A DNA stretch of 64,000 bases from Mucilaginibacter jinjuensis (lineage in GTDB: Bacteria; Bacteroidota; Bacteroidia; Sphingobacteriales; Sphingobacteriaceae), in NCBI RefSeq assembly GCF_028596025.1, contig NZ_CP117167.1:5332001-5396000 (forward strand), written 5' to 3'. The notes beneath the pieces were generated by a model. The model was not told where the DNA came from, made no database searches, and was given only the letters and a program-made list of their open reading frames with translations. Both the position numbers and the translations under genes were made by a program. Positions 35,928-45,210 of this stretch are shown here, piece after piece; the stretch's first letter is position 1; every line of letters begins with the position of its first letter.

Positions 35928-37264
35928 AATATAGCGAACTGGTCCATCATCCAGTTACTCAGGTAGGCGAAAAGCGATGGCGGTACCTCGTGCCCCAATT
36001 CGGGATATACAAACAATTTGTACTTGGTATTTTTATTGATGCTGTTGAGCATCACGTATTGATTATAAGGTGGCGCCAGATTATCCATCAGGCTGATCCC
36101 TATAAGCGATGGACATTTCAGGTTAGGTGCAAAGTTTTTCAGATCGTAATAATCCAGTACATTCAGCAATTTATCAAGCGGCACATGTCTGGCTTTAATA
36201 TACTTCACAAAATCGCTCATAGGCCAATCTTTGCTGCCAACTAATGCACGATAATCCGAGAACACCGGGTTGTTGGCCGAACATAATTTAATCCGTTTAT
36301 CCAGACTGGCCGCTGCTATGGCCAGGTAACCGCCCATACTTCCACCCGAGATAATTACATTGGTCGAATCCAACTCTGGCCGGGTGCTGATAAAGTCCAT
36401 CGCGCGGATGCAGTCCATAATGGCGCCCCGGTAAACATATTTTGTTTTATTCTCGATATCAGTTGTGAGATAAGCTTCTTTTGTGGGATGCACTACATCG
36501 CGGCTATTACCCTGACCACGTACATTGAATGAGAGCACGGCAATTTCGGTCGATCCATATATTGGCTTAACCCCTATACCGCCGTAACCGGGTACAACAA
36601 GCCAGACCGGAAATTTCTCGTGTGGCTTGCGGTTCTTTTTAATAGTAAGCCAGCCACGCACCAACAGGTTACCTAACGACCGGCCTTCGATTAGATAGAC
36701 GCTGGTATTATCCTTCTCCATGTTGGGCTGAATGGTCATTTTCCACTGGGGATCAACCTTTCTCAACTCCTCGCGGGTAGAAGCCCAAAACTCATCAAAG
36801 TCTTCAGGCTTTGGCGTGTCCGACTTTATATTTTTAACATCTACCGCAAAAGCACGGCGAATGGTATCGTCATAATCGGTAAGGTGTATAATAATATAAA
36901 GTGTATACAAACCAGGGGTAGATTGCCCCGGCATTTTTAAAGTCTGTGTTGTCGACTCGTCTTTTTTGAGTTCGATAGGTTTCGAATCCTGACTTAAAAC
37001 CTTATTATCCCTCGAAAGGATAGCATAGCCAAGTGTCCCCTTCTGGGCGTCTTCGGTATTTTTAATATCAACCGAATACTCTACCTTCTCATTCAAGTTA
37101 AAAAGCGCATCCTTTTTACGCGCCTGTGCGGTAAAGCCAAATTCATCATCCTGCTGATGTGCCACAACCCGGGTGGCCTTAACAAACGCAAATGATTGCT
37201 GACTCACAGTTGCCAGCATAGCAATTGCAAACGGAGCTATCCATTTCAATAAAAACCTTATCAC
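35924..37264 (-). CDS. Acetylxylan-esterase-like alpha/beta hydrolase (paralogue 1)
   Basis: The 446-residue secreted protein has a signal peptide, an N-terminal beta-sandwich segment (~40-145) and an AXE1/cephalosporin-C deacetylase-type alpha/beta-hydrolase domain. Catalytic elements are the nucleophile in SGGSMGGYLAIA, the acid in ISLMDNLAPPYNQY and the His in YPELGHEVPP. FNVRGQGNSRDVVHPTKEAY matches the oxyanion-side motif of the family. It probably removes acetyl groups from polysaccharides. A tandem paralogue lies 34 bp upstream on the same strand. Confidence 0.88.
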   Translation of the reverse strand: MIRFLLKWIAPFAIAMLATVSQQSFAFVKATRVVAHQQDDEFGFTAQARKKDALFNLNEKVEYSVDIKNTEDAQKGTLGYAILSRDNKVLSQDSKPIELKKDESTTQTLKMPGQSTPGLYTLYIIIHLTDYDDTIRRAFAVDVKNIKSDTPKPEDFDEFWASTREELRKVDPQWKMTIQPNMEKDNTSVYLIEGRSLGNLLVRGWLTIKKNRKPHEKFPVWLVVPGYGGIGVKPIYGSTEIAVLSFNVRGQGNSRDVVHPTKEAYLTTDIENKTKYVYRGAIMDCIRAMDFISTRPELDSTNVIISGGSMGGYLAIAAASLDKRIKLCSANNPVFSDYRALVGSKDWPMSDFVKYIKARHVPLDKLLNVLDYYDLKNFAPNLKCPSLIGISLMDNLAPPYNQYVMLNSINKNTKYKLFVYPELGHEVPPSLFAYLSNWMMDQFAIF

Positions 37265-37298
37265 GCTAAAACCCTATATCTTCGGTATACTAATTGGC

Positions 37299-38618
37299 CT
37301 AAAAAAGTGCAAACTCATCCATCATCCAGTTGCTCAAGTACGCATATATTTCAGGCGGTACTTCGTGCGCTAAGTTAGGATAAACAAATAATTTATACTG
37401 ATTTTTTAAATTACCCAGCATTACATATTCATTATAGGCCGGTGCCAGGTTATCTAACAAGCCTATCCCTATTAAAGTTTTGCACTGCAGGTTTGGCGCA
37501 AAGTTTTTCAGATCGTAGTAATCAAGGTTGTTAAGCACCTTATCCATGGCAATATGCCTTTGGCTGGTATACTTTACAAAGCTCTTCATTGGCCATTCTT
37601 TGCTGCCTACCAGTGAGCGGTAATCGCAAAAAACAGGGTTGTTGGCCGAGCACAGCTTAACACGTTTATCCAAACTGCTCACCGCGATAGATAAATAACC
37701 ACCCATACTTGCACCAGAACACAGGATATTTTCGGTATCCATATCCTTGCGCGAGCAGATATAATCTATCCCCCTTAAACAATCCATTATTACACCACGG
37801 TAAATGTATTTGTAACGGCTTTCTATGCCAACGGTAACGTAGGCTTCTTCTGTAGGGCTTATTTTATCGCGGCTATTACCTACACCACGCACGTTTAAGG
37901 CAAATACGGCTAAATCTTCTGTACCGTATATCGGCTTGGTGCCTTTGGGCCCATAACCCGGCAAAACATACCACACGGCCAGTTTATGATTGGGATTATG
38001 TTTTTTGGGAATGGTAAGCCAACCACGGATTATCACATTTTGGTACGAATGCATTTCTACCAGGTAACAGCTAATACCATCACGCTCCATGCTGGGTTGC
38101 AGGGTAACTTTGGCATCCATCGGTACGGTTGCCAGGGTATCTCTGGTGCTTTGCCAGAAACCATCAAAATTATCTGGCTTAGGTGTGGCCGATTTTATTT
38201 TCTTCGGATCAACGCCCACCATTCTACGGATGGTATCATCGTAATCGGTAACGTTGATGGTGATGTTTATTTTGTAGAAACCACTTTTTTGCCCGGGTGC
38301 TTTTACCGTTACAGATTTGGTATCGCCCTTGCTCATCTTTACATCAACAGAGCTTTGGCTTAATACTTCATCCTTTAATGATAAAACAGTTATACCAACT
38401 TTACCGCTCTGCTCTGCACCTGTATTATTTTTAAGGTCTACATCATAAGCTATTTTCTCCTTGGCATCATAAATAGCATCCTTACGCGATGGTTTGGCTG
38501 TAAAAGTGATTTCATCTTCAAAAGCTTTAACATTTCGATTAAAAGCGAAAGTATCGCTAAATGACATTAGCAATACAACTGTAAAAACTAAACTTAAACT
38601 TTTGAAGTAGCGGAACAT
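37299..38618 (-). CDS. Acetylxylan-esterase-like alpha/beta hydrolase (paralogue 2)
   Basis: This 439-residue paralogue of the preceding gene has the same layout: signal peptide, N-terminal beta-sandwich, then an AXE1-type domain with SGASMGGYLSIA (nucleophile), IGLLDNLAPAYNEY (acid) and YPNLAHEVPP (His). The two differ in the residue before the nucleophile (Gly versus Ala) and in the N-domain. It lies 12 bp downstream of the barrel gene on the same strand and probably shares its transcript. Confidence 0.88.
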   Translation of the reverse strand: MFRYFKSLSLVFTVVLLMSFSDTFAFNRNVKAFEDEITFTAKPSRKDAIYDAKEKIAYDVDLKNNTGAEQSGKVGITVLSLKDEVLSQSSVDVKMSKGDTKSVTVKAPGQKSGFYKINITINVTDYDDTIRRMVGVDPKKIKSATPKPDNFDGFWQSTRDTLATVPMDAKVTLQPSMERDGISCYLVEMHSYQNVIIRGWLTIPKKHNPNHKLAVWYVLPGYGPKGTKPIYGTEDLAVFALNVRGVGNSRDKISPTEEAYVTVGIESRYKYIYRGVIMDCLRGIDYICSRKDMDTENILCSGASMGGYLSIAVSSLDKRVKLCSANNPVFCDYRSLVGSKEWPMKSFVKYTSQRHIAMDKVLNNLDYYDLKNFAPNLQCKTLIGIGLLDNLAPAYNEYVMLGNLKNQYKLFVYPNLAHEVPPEIYAYLSNWMMDEFALF

Positions 38619-38630
38619 AACGAAGGGGTC

Positions 38631-39500
38631 TTAAAATTTATTAACGAGAGATACTGTAAAATTGCTGCCGACACCAGTGTTACGGCCTACAAAAAACTGG
38701 CTGTAACCTACAAACATTGAGAAATCTTTAGTGAAAGAGTGGCCTCCGTTGATGGATGCCTGCACGTAAGAGAAATCTTTTACCTGGGCAATGTTGCCGG
38801 TAAAGTTTTTATCATCACTGCTCGAGTATACACCGTTTCCGCTTAATGCAATCTGATTTTTAGGATCGAGGTTTAAACCGAAGGATGCTGTACCTCTTAA
38901 CTGCAGCGGACCTTCGCCCGATGAGTATTGCCTGCCACCCAGCTCTACCGTATAGTAGAATGATTTGGTGCCGCCCATTTTACCACTGCCCGAACCGATG
39001 ATCTTGGCATCGGTACCGAAAGCCTGGTAGCCTAAGTTACGGCCATTGGTATTGTTGGTATACATAGGCACAATGATAGTACCCTGTGCTGCCAGGTAAA
39101 ACTTAAACTTAATGTTGGTGATATAAATACGGCCCCCAATCTCGGCATCGCCCAAACCAGAACCTGTAGATTTATAGGTATTGTTGGTAAATGTGTTTGA
39201 GATATAAGGGATAGACGTTACAATGGTAAGGTTACGGCTAACGCCAATTTCGGCATATAAACTTAAACCGTACGAGCGATAGTAACCACCATCAGGATAA
39301 TCAGTCTTTTTGCCGTATTTATCCCAGATCTGGTTGGCGTTAAAATAACTACCGGTTAATGAAACCAAAACTTTACCAGGGCGCACAGGCCATGCTCCGG
39401 CTTCGGCTTTTTGAATGCCGAATACACCAAGCAGTACTATGGCTGTAAGTAAGTTTAAAAATATAGCCCGGTAATTTTTCAGCGTAAGCTTTTGATACAT
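38631..39500 (-). CDS. Outer-membrane beta-barrel protein
   Basis: The 289-residue protein has a long signal peptide ending near AEAGAWPVRPG and amphipathic strand patterns typical of a transporter-type barrel. The last strand, NFTVSLVNKF, ends in Phe. GSGLGDAEIGGRIYI is a motif seen in MetA-pathway phenol-degradation-like (transporter) barrels. No substrate can be inferred. It is upstream of two esterase genes on the same strand and 45 bp after the acyltransferase gene. Confidence 0.72.
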   Translation of the reverse strand: MYQKLTLKNYRAIFLNLLTAIVLLGVFGIQKAEAGAWPVRPGKVLVSLTGSYFNANQIWDKYGKKTDYPDGGYYRSYGLSLYAEIGVSRNLTIVTSIPYISNTFTNNTYKSTGSGLGDAEIGGRIYITNIKFKFYLAAQGTIIVPMYTNNTNGRNLGYQAFGTDAKIIGSGSGKMGGTKSFYYTVELGGRQYSSGEGPLQLRGTASFGLNLDPKNQIALSGNGVYSSSDDKNFTGNIAQVKDFSYVQASINGGHSFTKDFSMFVGYSQFFVGRNTGVGSNFTVSLVNKF

Positions 39501-39545
39501 ATTATTTCTTCAATTAATATTATAAACACAACCGTTACGGTTCAA

Positions 39546-40751
39546 CTAATCTGCCTTCTTGGCTTTAATCAAAAAGTCCGACTTGCGGATGTAGTGATTA
39601 AGCGGCTCCTCTATCGTTTTAAATAACAAAATGGATATGCCATTCAATATAATGAATATGTAGATCAGATTCAACCAATCGTATTCGAATGGTGAGTGCC
39701 ATTCAACACCCCATTTATCGTACCACACAAATACCTTATCGTTCAGCCAGTTCACACCTTCGTGTAAATACTTGTACATATAACCCAAATGGATAAGGTA
39801 AAATATGTACGAACTTTTACCTAAAAGCTCTACAAACTTGTTGGATAAGATCTTCTTTAAAATGGTACTTTCAGTCAACAGTCCGTAAAAGAAAATAGCG
39901 ATAGAAATAGCCAGCAAATAGTTGTTGGTTACAATGCCCCAAGGGTTGTGCAAACCAGCAGTCCACCCTTGCGGAATGCTTAACCTCGACATGATAAACG
40001 GGCAGATAAACACCATCACGATACCGATATAGGTATACCACAAATTATTAGTACGTCCAATTCCTTTTTTATGGATGATAAGCGCCAGTTGTATCCCCAC
40101 AAAAAACTCGAAACAACGGCCCAGGAACGTGTAAACCATCATAAAGGTAAAGCTGCCGAAGAAACCATACCAATTGAAATGGCTGAAAATCAATACCAGT
40201 AAAGCACCCAGACCGGTTAAAACCAAAGGTTGTATATAGAATTTATTGTACTTTTTAGCGACGAGAAAGATGAACGGTGCCGAGAAGTAAAAACATTCCT
40301 CCACCGTTAACGACCAGCCTTGTGCGATCCCCGTAAACTTAAGATCTTGGAAAAAACCACGCAGAAAGGTGATATTCATGAGCAGCAATACAAATGGCTG
40401 CTTGAAACCTGCTGTGACCTGCGGATCGCCGGAAAAGTAATAATAAATAAAGGCCCCGATAGTGAGGAAAAAGTACATGGGATAGATACGCGCCACCCTG
40501 TTTTTGAAGTACTGCTTAAACCAGTCTTTGGTTAAATAAAAATTATCATAATAACGATAAGCAATTAAAAAGCCCGATAAAACGAAGAAAATGGTTACCC
40601 CAAAATGGAACTCTTGTAGAAATCTTTTCACACCCTGGGGAAAAGATTCGTCAAAAGCATACTCATAATGGGAAATAAAAACCAGGTATGCAGCTAAAGC
40701 GCGCACACCTGTTAGGGCAGGTACATAATTTTGCAGCGTTTTTTGTGACAA
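39546..40751 (-). CDS. Membrane acyltransferase (acyltransferase-3 / OafA-like)
   Basis: The 401-residue protein has about ten TM helices and the acyltransferase-3 start: NYVPALTGVRALAAYLVFIS, then HYEYAF with the catalytic-type His, then FHFGVTIFFVLSGFLIAYRY. Family members transfer acetyl or other acyl groups to polysaccharides or lipids. Its position next to two polysaccharide-esterase-like genes suggests an O-acetylation/deacetylation pair, but this is inference. Confidence 0.92.
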   Translation of the reverse strand: MSQKTLQNYVPALTGVRALAAYLVFISHYEYAFDESFPQGVKRFLQEFHFGVTIFFVLSGFLIAYRYYDNFYLTKDWFKQYFKNRVARIYPMYFFLTIGAFIYYYFSGDPQVTAGFKQPFVLLLMNITFLRGFFQDLKFTGIAQGWSLTVEECFYFSAPFIFLVAKKYNKFYIQPLVLTGLGALLVLIFSHFNWYGFFGSFTFMMVYTFLGRCFEFFVGIQLALIIHKKGIGRTNNLWYTYIGIVMVFICPFIMSRLSIPQGWTAGLHNPWGIVTNNYLLAISIAIFFYGLLTESTILKKILSNKFVELLGKSSYIFYLIHLGYMYKYLHEGVNWLNDKVFVWYDKWGVEWHSPFEYDWLNLIYIFIILNGISILLFKTIEEPLNHYIRKSDFLIKAKKAD

Positions 40752-40834
40752 AGTATCTTGTATTATTTATTAATAGGCCATTAAATTTATTGAACTACAA
40801 ATGCAATTACGATACCACAAACCAGCTTACGCTG

Positions 40835-41788
40835 CTATAACAAAGCCGAACCTTGTATAATACCGTTATTGATGATTTTTTGGTCGATATAATATTGGAT
40901 CTCAGATTTTTTGAGCTGCCAGTTTGGTGCGATTAATAGCTCACGATCTGAAAGGCCGAACAGGCGCTGCACAACAACATCAGGCCTCACCAGTGGCAAC
41001 AGCTCGCACAAAAAGTTGGCGTACTCATCCAGGGTAAACAACTTAAATGGTTCGCGTTTGTATTTTACGCCCATTACCGATCCTTCTACAATATGCAGGT
41101 GGTGAAACTTCACAAATTTGATTTGCTTGTGGCGGTTAATTTCATCGGCATATTTCAGCATCATCTCCTTACTTTCCCATGGGAAACCGAAAATGGTATG
41201 TACACAGATATCCAGTTTGCTATTCTCAACCAAAGCCAAAGCCTTCAATAAATCTTCGTGGCTGCAACCACGGTTAATCTGATCCAGCGTTTCGTTATAG
41301 ATCGATTCCATGCCCATTTCCAGGTCCACATCAAAGCGGTCGGTATAACTTTCCAATAATGCTATCTTCTCCGCATCAATACAATCCGGTCGGGTACCTA
41401 CAGATAGGCCTACAATATTTTCGGTATCGATACTTAATGCTTCGTCATAAAGCATTTTGAGGTAATGCGTAGGTGCGTAGGTGTTGGTATTAGGCTGAAA
41501 ATAGATAATAAATTTATCGGCCTTGTTACCCTTGCGGGCACGTTCCATTCCCTGTATCACCTGCTCGCGCAGCGAAGGTGCCTGGCGCGAAACCGATGGC
41601 GTGAACGAGTCTACATTGCAATAGGTACAACCGCCATAACCTTTAGAGCCATCACGATTGGGGCAGGTAAACCCGCCATCAACAATAACCTTAAATACAC
41701 GCTGGCCATCGTATTTTTCACGTAACCAGGCACCGTAATTATTGTAACCCTTAAAACCTTGCGCAACTGCAGCCTCTTTAACTTCCAT
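40835..41788 (-). CDS. TIGR01212-family radical SAM protein (YhcC-like)
   Basis: The 317-residue protein has the radical-SAM cluster motif in GGFTCPNRDGSKGYGGCTYC (Cys-x10-Cys-x2-Cys spacing, the YhcC/TIGR01212 variant). It continues with FIIYFQPNTNTYAPTHYLKM and VGLSVGTRPDCIDAEKIALL, both characteristic of the family. The reaction is not established. The start at 41788 lies just before the family-typical sequence; an upstream frame to 41796 is out of frame. Confidence 0.93.
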   Translation of the reverse strand: MEVKEAAVAQGFKGYNNYGAWLREKYDGQRVFKVIVDGGFTCPNRDGSKGYGGCTYCNVDSFTPSVSRQAPSLREQVIQGMERARKGNKADKFIIYFQPNTNTYAPTHYLKMLYDEALSIDTENIVGLSVGTRPDCIDAEKIALLESYTDRFDVDLEMGMESIYNETLDQINRGCSHEDLLKALALVENSKLDICVHTIFGFPWESKEMMLKYADEINRHKQIKFVKFHHLHIVEGSVMGVKYKREPFKLFTLDEYANFLCELLPLVRPDVVVQRLFGLSDRELLIAPNWQLKKSEIQYYIDQKIINNGIIQGSALL

Positions 41789-41875
41789 CGGCGCAAAGAT
41801 ACAAATTATAACAGCTAATTGGGCTTAGGCTCAGGGAGGTGTGTTAAGAGGTTGTCAATTTTGGAAGAAAACCTA

Positions 41876-43627
41876 TCATTCTTCCATTCCACCATAAGCA
41901 TTTATTACCTCTCTGTATATTGTTAAAACTTCCGCCGGAACATTAATAGATATATATGGCATTGTCCTTATTTCGAAAACACCATCAGTACCGGCAGGCA
42001 AATCGAGAGCACCAACTGAGGCGCCAACATTACTGGTAGATGCCATAGCATCTGATGAAATTGCATCAACCTGTTTATCTCCACCCTCTAAAGTTTTTTT
42101 ATGTCGTTTTGTAGGGTCAATTACAGAAGCTAATTCTGCGGTGTAAGAAGCAGTGTTATCCTTTGTAGCATTTTGCATTCTTGTTGGATGTGCATTTTCC
42201 GGCCCTTTAGCATTATAATCCTTAACGGCATTATGCCATAAAACAACAAGTGCATCATATTTCCCCTGATCTGCCAGCTCCATTTCGTCATATAACACAC
42301 TTAGTGGCACGCGTGGCATAACACTAAAACGTGCTTTATAATATTCCCAGTCATTTTTTTCATCCTGTTGCCGGGTTGCAAACAGTATGGCAATTATGGT
42401 CATCAAGCAAAGGCCGCTTGCGGCAGGGGTCGAGCTGTTTAAAGCAGCACCAAATTCTTTGCCCTTTTCAGTCGCAAAAAGAGGGCTATCTTCTTTAATC
42501 CAATCTACATTTAAATGTACCCTTGGCCATTCTTCATGAATATGAGTTTTGGTATTATCTTTATTTTTCCCTTTAGAGTATTTTATTTTGCCACCTCTAA
42601 TTTTAGATGTAAAGCCAAACAATTCTCCTTTATGAATACCAAAGGTTATTTGTGGTTTAGCATGGTGCTCTAAGCCTTTATTAGTTGCTACTAACACATT
42701 TATGCCGAGGCCCAATTTTTGGCCTGTTGCTATGAATTTTTTTACTTCAGCATCTTCCTCTTCATTAGGTGGGATTACATCCGATAATTTATTAACAAAA
42801 TCAGATTGTGCTGCATACAATTGAATATCATTCAAGGTTTTTAGTCCTTCTGTTAGCCATTCAAACAACAATGCTGATGAATTAGTTGGCTTAGTTACCA
42901 GTTCAGCGTTATTAGAGTCTATCTCAATCCACCACTTATTTTTATCTATAATTTTTTCATGCGCTCCCCATCCTATTTTTTTCCCTGTTTCATCTTCTTT
43001 TACCAAAGCCGCGCCTTTTAATTCTAACTCTAAACCAGCTGTTTTTATATGCGATTGCTGAATGACATTATTCGGCGTATCCGTATTTTTAACTGATTGT
43101 GAACTATTTTGCGAATCTGCTTTTAGGGCCAATACCCCCATGGTGTCAGCTTCATGCTCTAAACCATAGTCATCATTTACATGCAGCCCACCTTTCATTT
43201 GAATTGTTGGCCTCACTCTCCCCTGTTTTTGCTGAACCACGTGCCAGGCTTCGTGCGGCAAGTGTTTCTCCTGGCCGGGCGCTATATGAATTTGATTGCC
43301 TTGTGCATACGCATGCGCCTGCATCTTTGCAGGTTCTGCTGAATTGTAATGAACTTTAACATCATCGAGCGAATGCCCTGAAATGTTTTCAACTCCTGCT
43401 TTTAGCTGATCAGGTAACCCTGTATTGTTGCCCTTCATCTGCACCGGTCTATTATCCATCAAACTGCTCTTGCCAGTCATTTGCACCGAAGTATGATGTG
43501 AAAATTTAGCCTGAGCAGTAGCACCTTGCCGGTTATCTTTAAGCGCCAGCCCCGATACCGGTTTTTGCTGGGTTTGCACAGGGCTATACGTTTTACTCTC
43601 TTTGATTTTATTGTCGTGAGATTTCAT
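41876..43627 (-). CDS. DUF4157 (eCIS core domain) polymorphic protein, orphan
   Basis: The 583-residue protein has no signal peptide. Its N-terminal ~70 residues have repeats around ALKDNR and LMDNRPVQM. The DUF4157 region (~68-165) has LPDQLKAGVENISGHSLDDV, VHYNSAEPAKMQAHAYAQG and LPHEAWHVVQQKQG with an HExxH-type metal site (His125, Glu126, His129), then EHEAD near 157. DUF4157 is linked to cargo of extracellular contractile injection systems. The C-terminal ~390 residues are variable; GLELEL (~198-203) and WIEIDSNNAELVTKP (~233-247) weakly suggest an amidoligase/GCS-like domain. No eCIS structural genes lie in the window. Confidence 0.85.
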   Translation of the reverse strand: MKSHDNKIKESKTYSPVQTQQKPVSGLALKDNRQGATAQAKFSHHTSVQMTGKSSLMDNRPVQMKGNNTGLPDQLKAGVENISGHSLDDVKVHYNSAEPAKMQAHAYAQGNQIHIAPGQEKHLPHEAWHVVQQKQGRVRPTIQMKGGLHVNDDYGLEHEADTMGVLALKADSQNSSQSVKNTDTPNNVIQQSHIKTAGLELELKGAALVKEDETGKKIGWGAHEKIIDKNKWWIEIDSNNAELVTKPTNSSALLFEWLTEGLKTLNDIQLYAAQSDFVNKLSDVIPPNEEEDAEVKKFIATGQKLGLGINVLVATNKGLEHHAKPQITFGIHKGELFGFTSKIRGGKIKYSKGKNKDNTKTHIHEEWPRVHLNVDWIKEDSPLFATEKGKEFGAALNSSTPAASGLCLMTIIAILFATRQQDEKNDWEYYKARFSVMPRVPLSVLYDEMELADQGKYDALVVLWHNAVKDYNAKGPENAHPTRMQNATKDNTASYTAELASVIDPTKRHKKTLEGGDKQVDAISSDAMASTSNVGASVGALDLPAGTDGVFEIRTMPYISINVPAEVLTIYREVINAYGGMEE

Positions 43628-43757
43628 AAAAGCTTAGGTTTGGTAATATCACAAATTTTACAGCCAGTAATTGATTATCAATTATCAGATATACAATTAA
43701 CTACAAGATAAATAATAATATACCAGTTTCAAAACCTAAGTCCCTGTTTAACAGAAA

Positions 43758-44783
43758 CTACCTTCCTCTTTTTTCCACCCTGTCATAAAACCCGCCAAAC
43801 GAATTTACCTTCACAGCATCTTCGTTAAAAAAGTCGCCGGGGAAACCAAGTTTAATGGCACTGGCTTCATCCAGGCGTTTCAGGTGATCGGCAGTTAAGG
43901 TTAAATCGATAGTCTTCAAATTATCTTTGAGCTGATCAACCTTAGTGGCACCAACAATTGGTGTGCAGGAGAAGCCTTGCTGCATAGTCCACTTTAAGGC
44001 TACGTGGGCCGGTGATACACCAACTTCATCGGCAATGGCCATTACTACTTTGGTTATGCGTTCGCTGTTATCGTCGCGGCGGTTGCTTTCGGCTTTAATG
44101 CGGCCTTGTTCGCCACGCAGATATTTACCGGTTAATGCGCCGCCAGCCAGTGGGGCCCAGGGCGTAACCGTCATCCCAAAATGTTTAGCCATAGGGATCA
44201 ACTCACGTTCTGGCGTGCGTTGTATCAGGCTGTACTCCACTTGTAAAGCAATGAACTGGCTCCAACCCATTAGTTCGGCCAGCGTATTTCCTTTAGCTAC
44301 TACCCATGCCGGGGTATCACTAATGGCAGCGTAATTAATTTTACCCTGGCGGATCAGATCATCCAATCCCCTCAGCACTTCATCAATAGGCGTAATGTTA
44401 TCCCAAATGTGCAGGTATAGCACATCCAAAAATTCGGTATTTAAGCGTTTTAAGCTTTCCTCCACGCTGCGCATCATGTTTTTGCGGTTATTGCCCGATG
44501 CGTTGGGGTTGGTCATATTATCCTTTAGCGTGTACTTAGTAGCCAGTACAAAATAATCGCGATCGTGGTTGCTGATGTATTCGCCGATTATCTTTTCGCT
44601 GGTGCCGAGCTTGTATACATTGGCCGTATCCAGGAAATTCCCCCCGGCGTTGGCAAACTCATCCATAATGGCAAAGCTGGTTTCTTTATCAGCACCCCAG
44701 CCGCCTTCGGTACCAAAACCCATTGTGCCCAGGCACAGTTCAGAAACTTTAAGGCCCGAGCGGCCCAATAATTTGTATTGCAT
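43758..44783 (-). CDS. Aldo/keto reductase
   Basis: The 341-residue NADPH-dependent oxidoreductase has the AKR TIM-barrel motifs: LCLGTMGFGTEGGWGADKET, GGNFLDTANVYKLGTSEKII with the catalytic Asp and Tyr, ATKYTLKDN with the Lys, LDVLYLHIWDN with the His, and TPIVGATKVDQL for cofactor binding. The Met at 44783 starts the family sequence (MQYKLLGRSGLKVSELCLGT); the upstream ATG at 44804 would add seven residues. Substrate unknown. Confidence 0.92.
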   Translation of the reverse strand: MQYKLLGRSGLKVSELCLGTMGFGTEGGWGADKETSFAIMDEFANAGGNFLDTANVYKLGTSEKIIGEYISNHDRDYFVLATKYTLKDNMTNPNASGNNRKNMMRSVEESLKRLNTEFLDVLYLHIWDNITPIDEVLRGLDDLIRQGKINYAAISDTPAWVVAKGNTLAELMGWSQFIALQVEYSLIQRTPERELIPMAKHFGMTVTPWAPLAGGALTGKYLRGEQGRIKAESNRRDDNSERITKVVMAIADEVGVSPAHVALKWTMQQGFSCTPIVGATKVDQLKDNLKTIDLTLTADHLKRLDEASAIKLGFPGDFFNEDAVKVNSFGGFYDRVEKRGR

Positions 44784-44880
44784 AGTGATAGAACGTTTTG
44801 CCAATTATATCTGTTTTAAACTTTAAAACCTAAATAAAGCGGCAAAACAATATCTCTCAACTGCTTGTAATTATATTACC

Positions 44881-45210
44881 ATGAAAATCATTAAAACAAC
44901 CCAACCGGTGCATGCCGATGAATTAGAGCATTTCCTGAACGAGGAGCTTAACCCGCTGTTTCAGGAGCAACGCCATGCCGATATCAGCTTTAGCATTGTA
45001 AATAACGATGGTGCAATCGAGATCACTAACCCCGAGTTATATGACAGCTTTTTGTACCGCATAGAAATACAGGGTACAGAGATGCACATCATCAAATCTG
45101 AACATTATACAGATGATGTTAACTCATTAACCCTCGAAGAAATCCTAAACGGTTTGTTCCTGGAATATCCGGGCAGAAAGAAAATTAAGAATATTGAGGA
45201 TGCTTCTTAA
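44881..45210 (+). CDS. Conserved-looking small hypothetical protein
   Basis: The 109-residue, acidic, soluble protein is not one I recognise. It contains VHADELEHFLNEELNPLFQE and SFSIVNNDGAIEITNPELYD. There is no signal peptide or membrane segment. It is divergent from the aldo/keto reductase. Its stop codon overlaps the stop of the convergent desaturase gene by 4 bp. Codon use resembles its neighbours, supporting a real gene. Confidence 0.65.
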   Translation: MKIIKTTQPVHADELEHFLNEELNPLFQEQRHADISFSIVNNDGAIEITNPELYDSFLYRIEIQGTEMHIIKSEHYTDDVNSLTLEEILNGLFLEYPGRKKIKNIEDAS

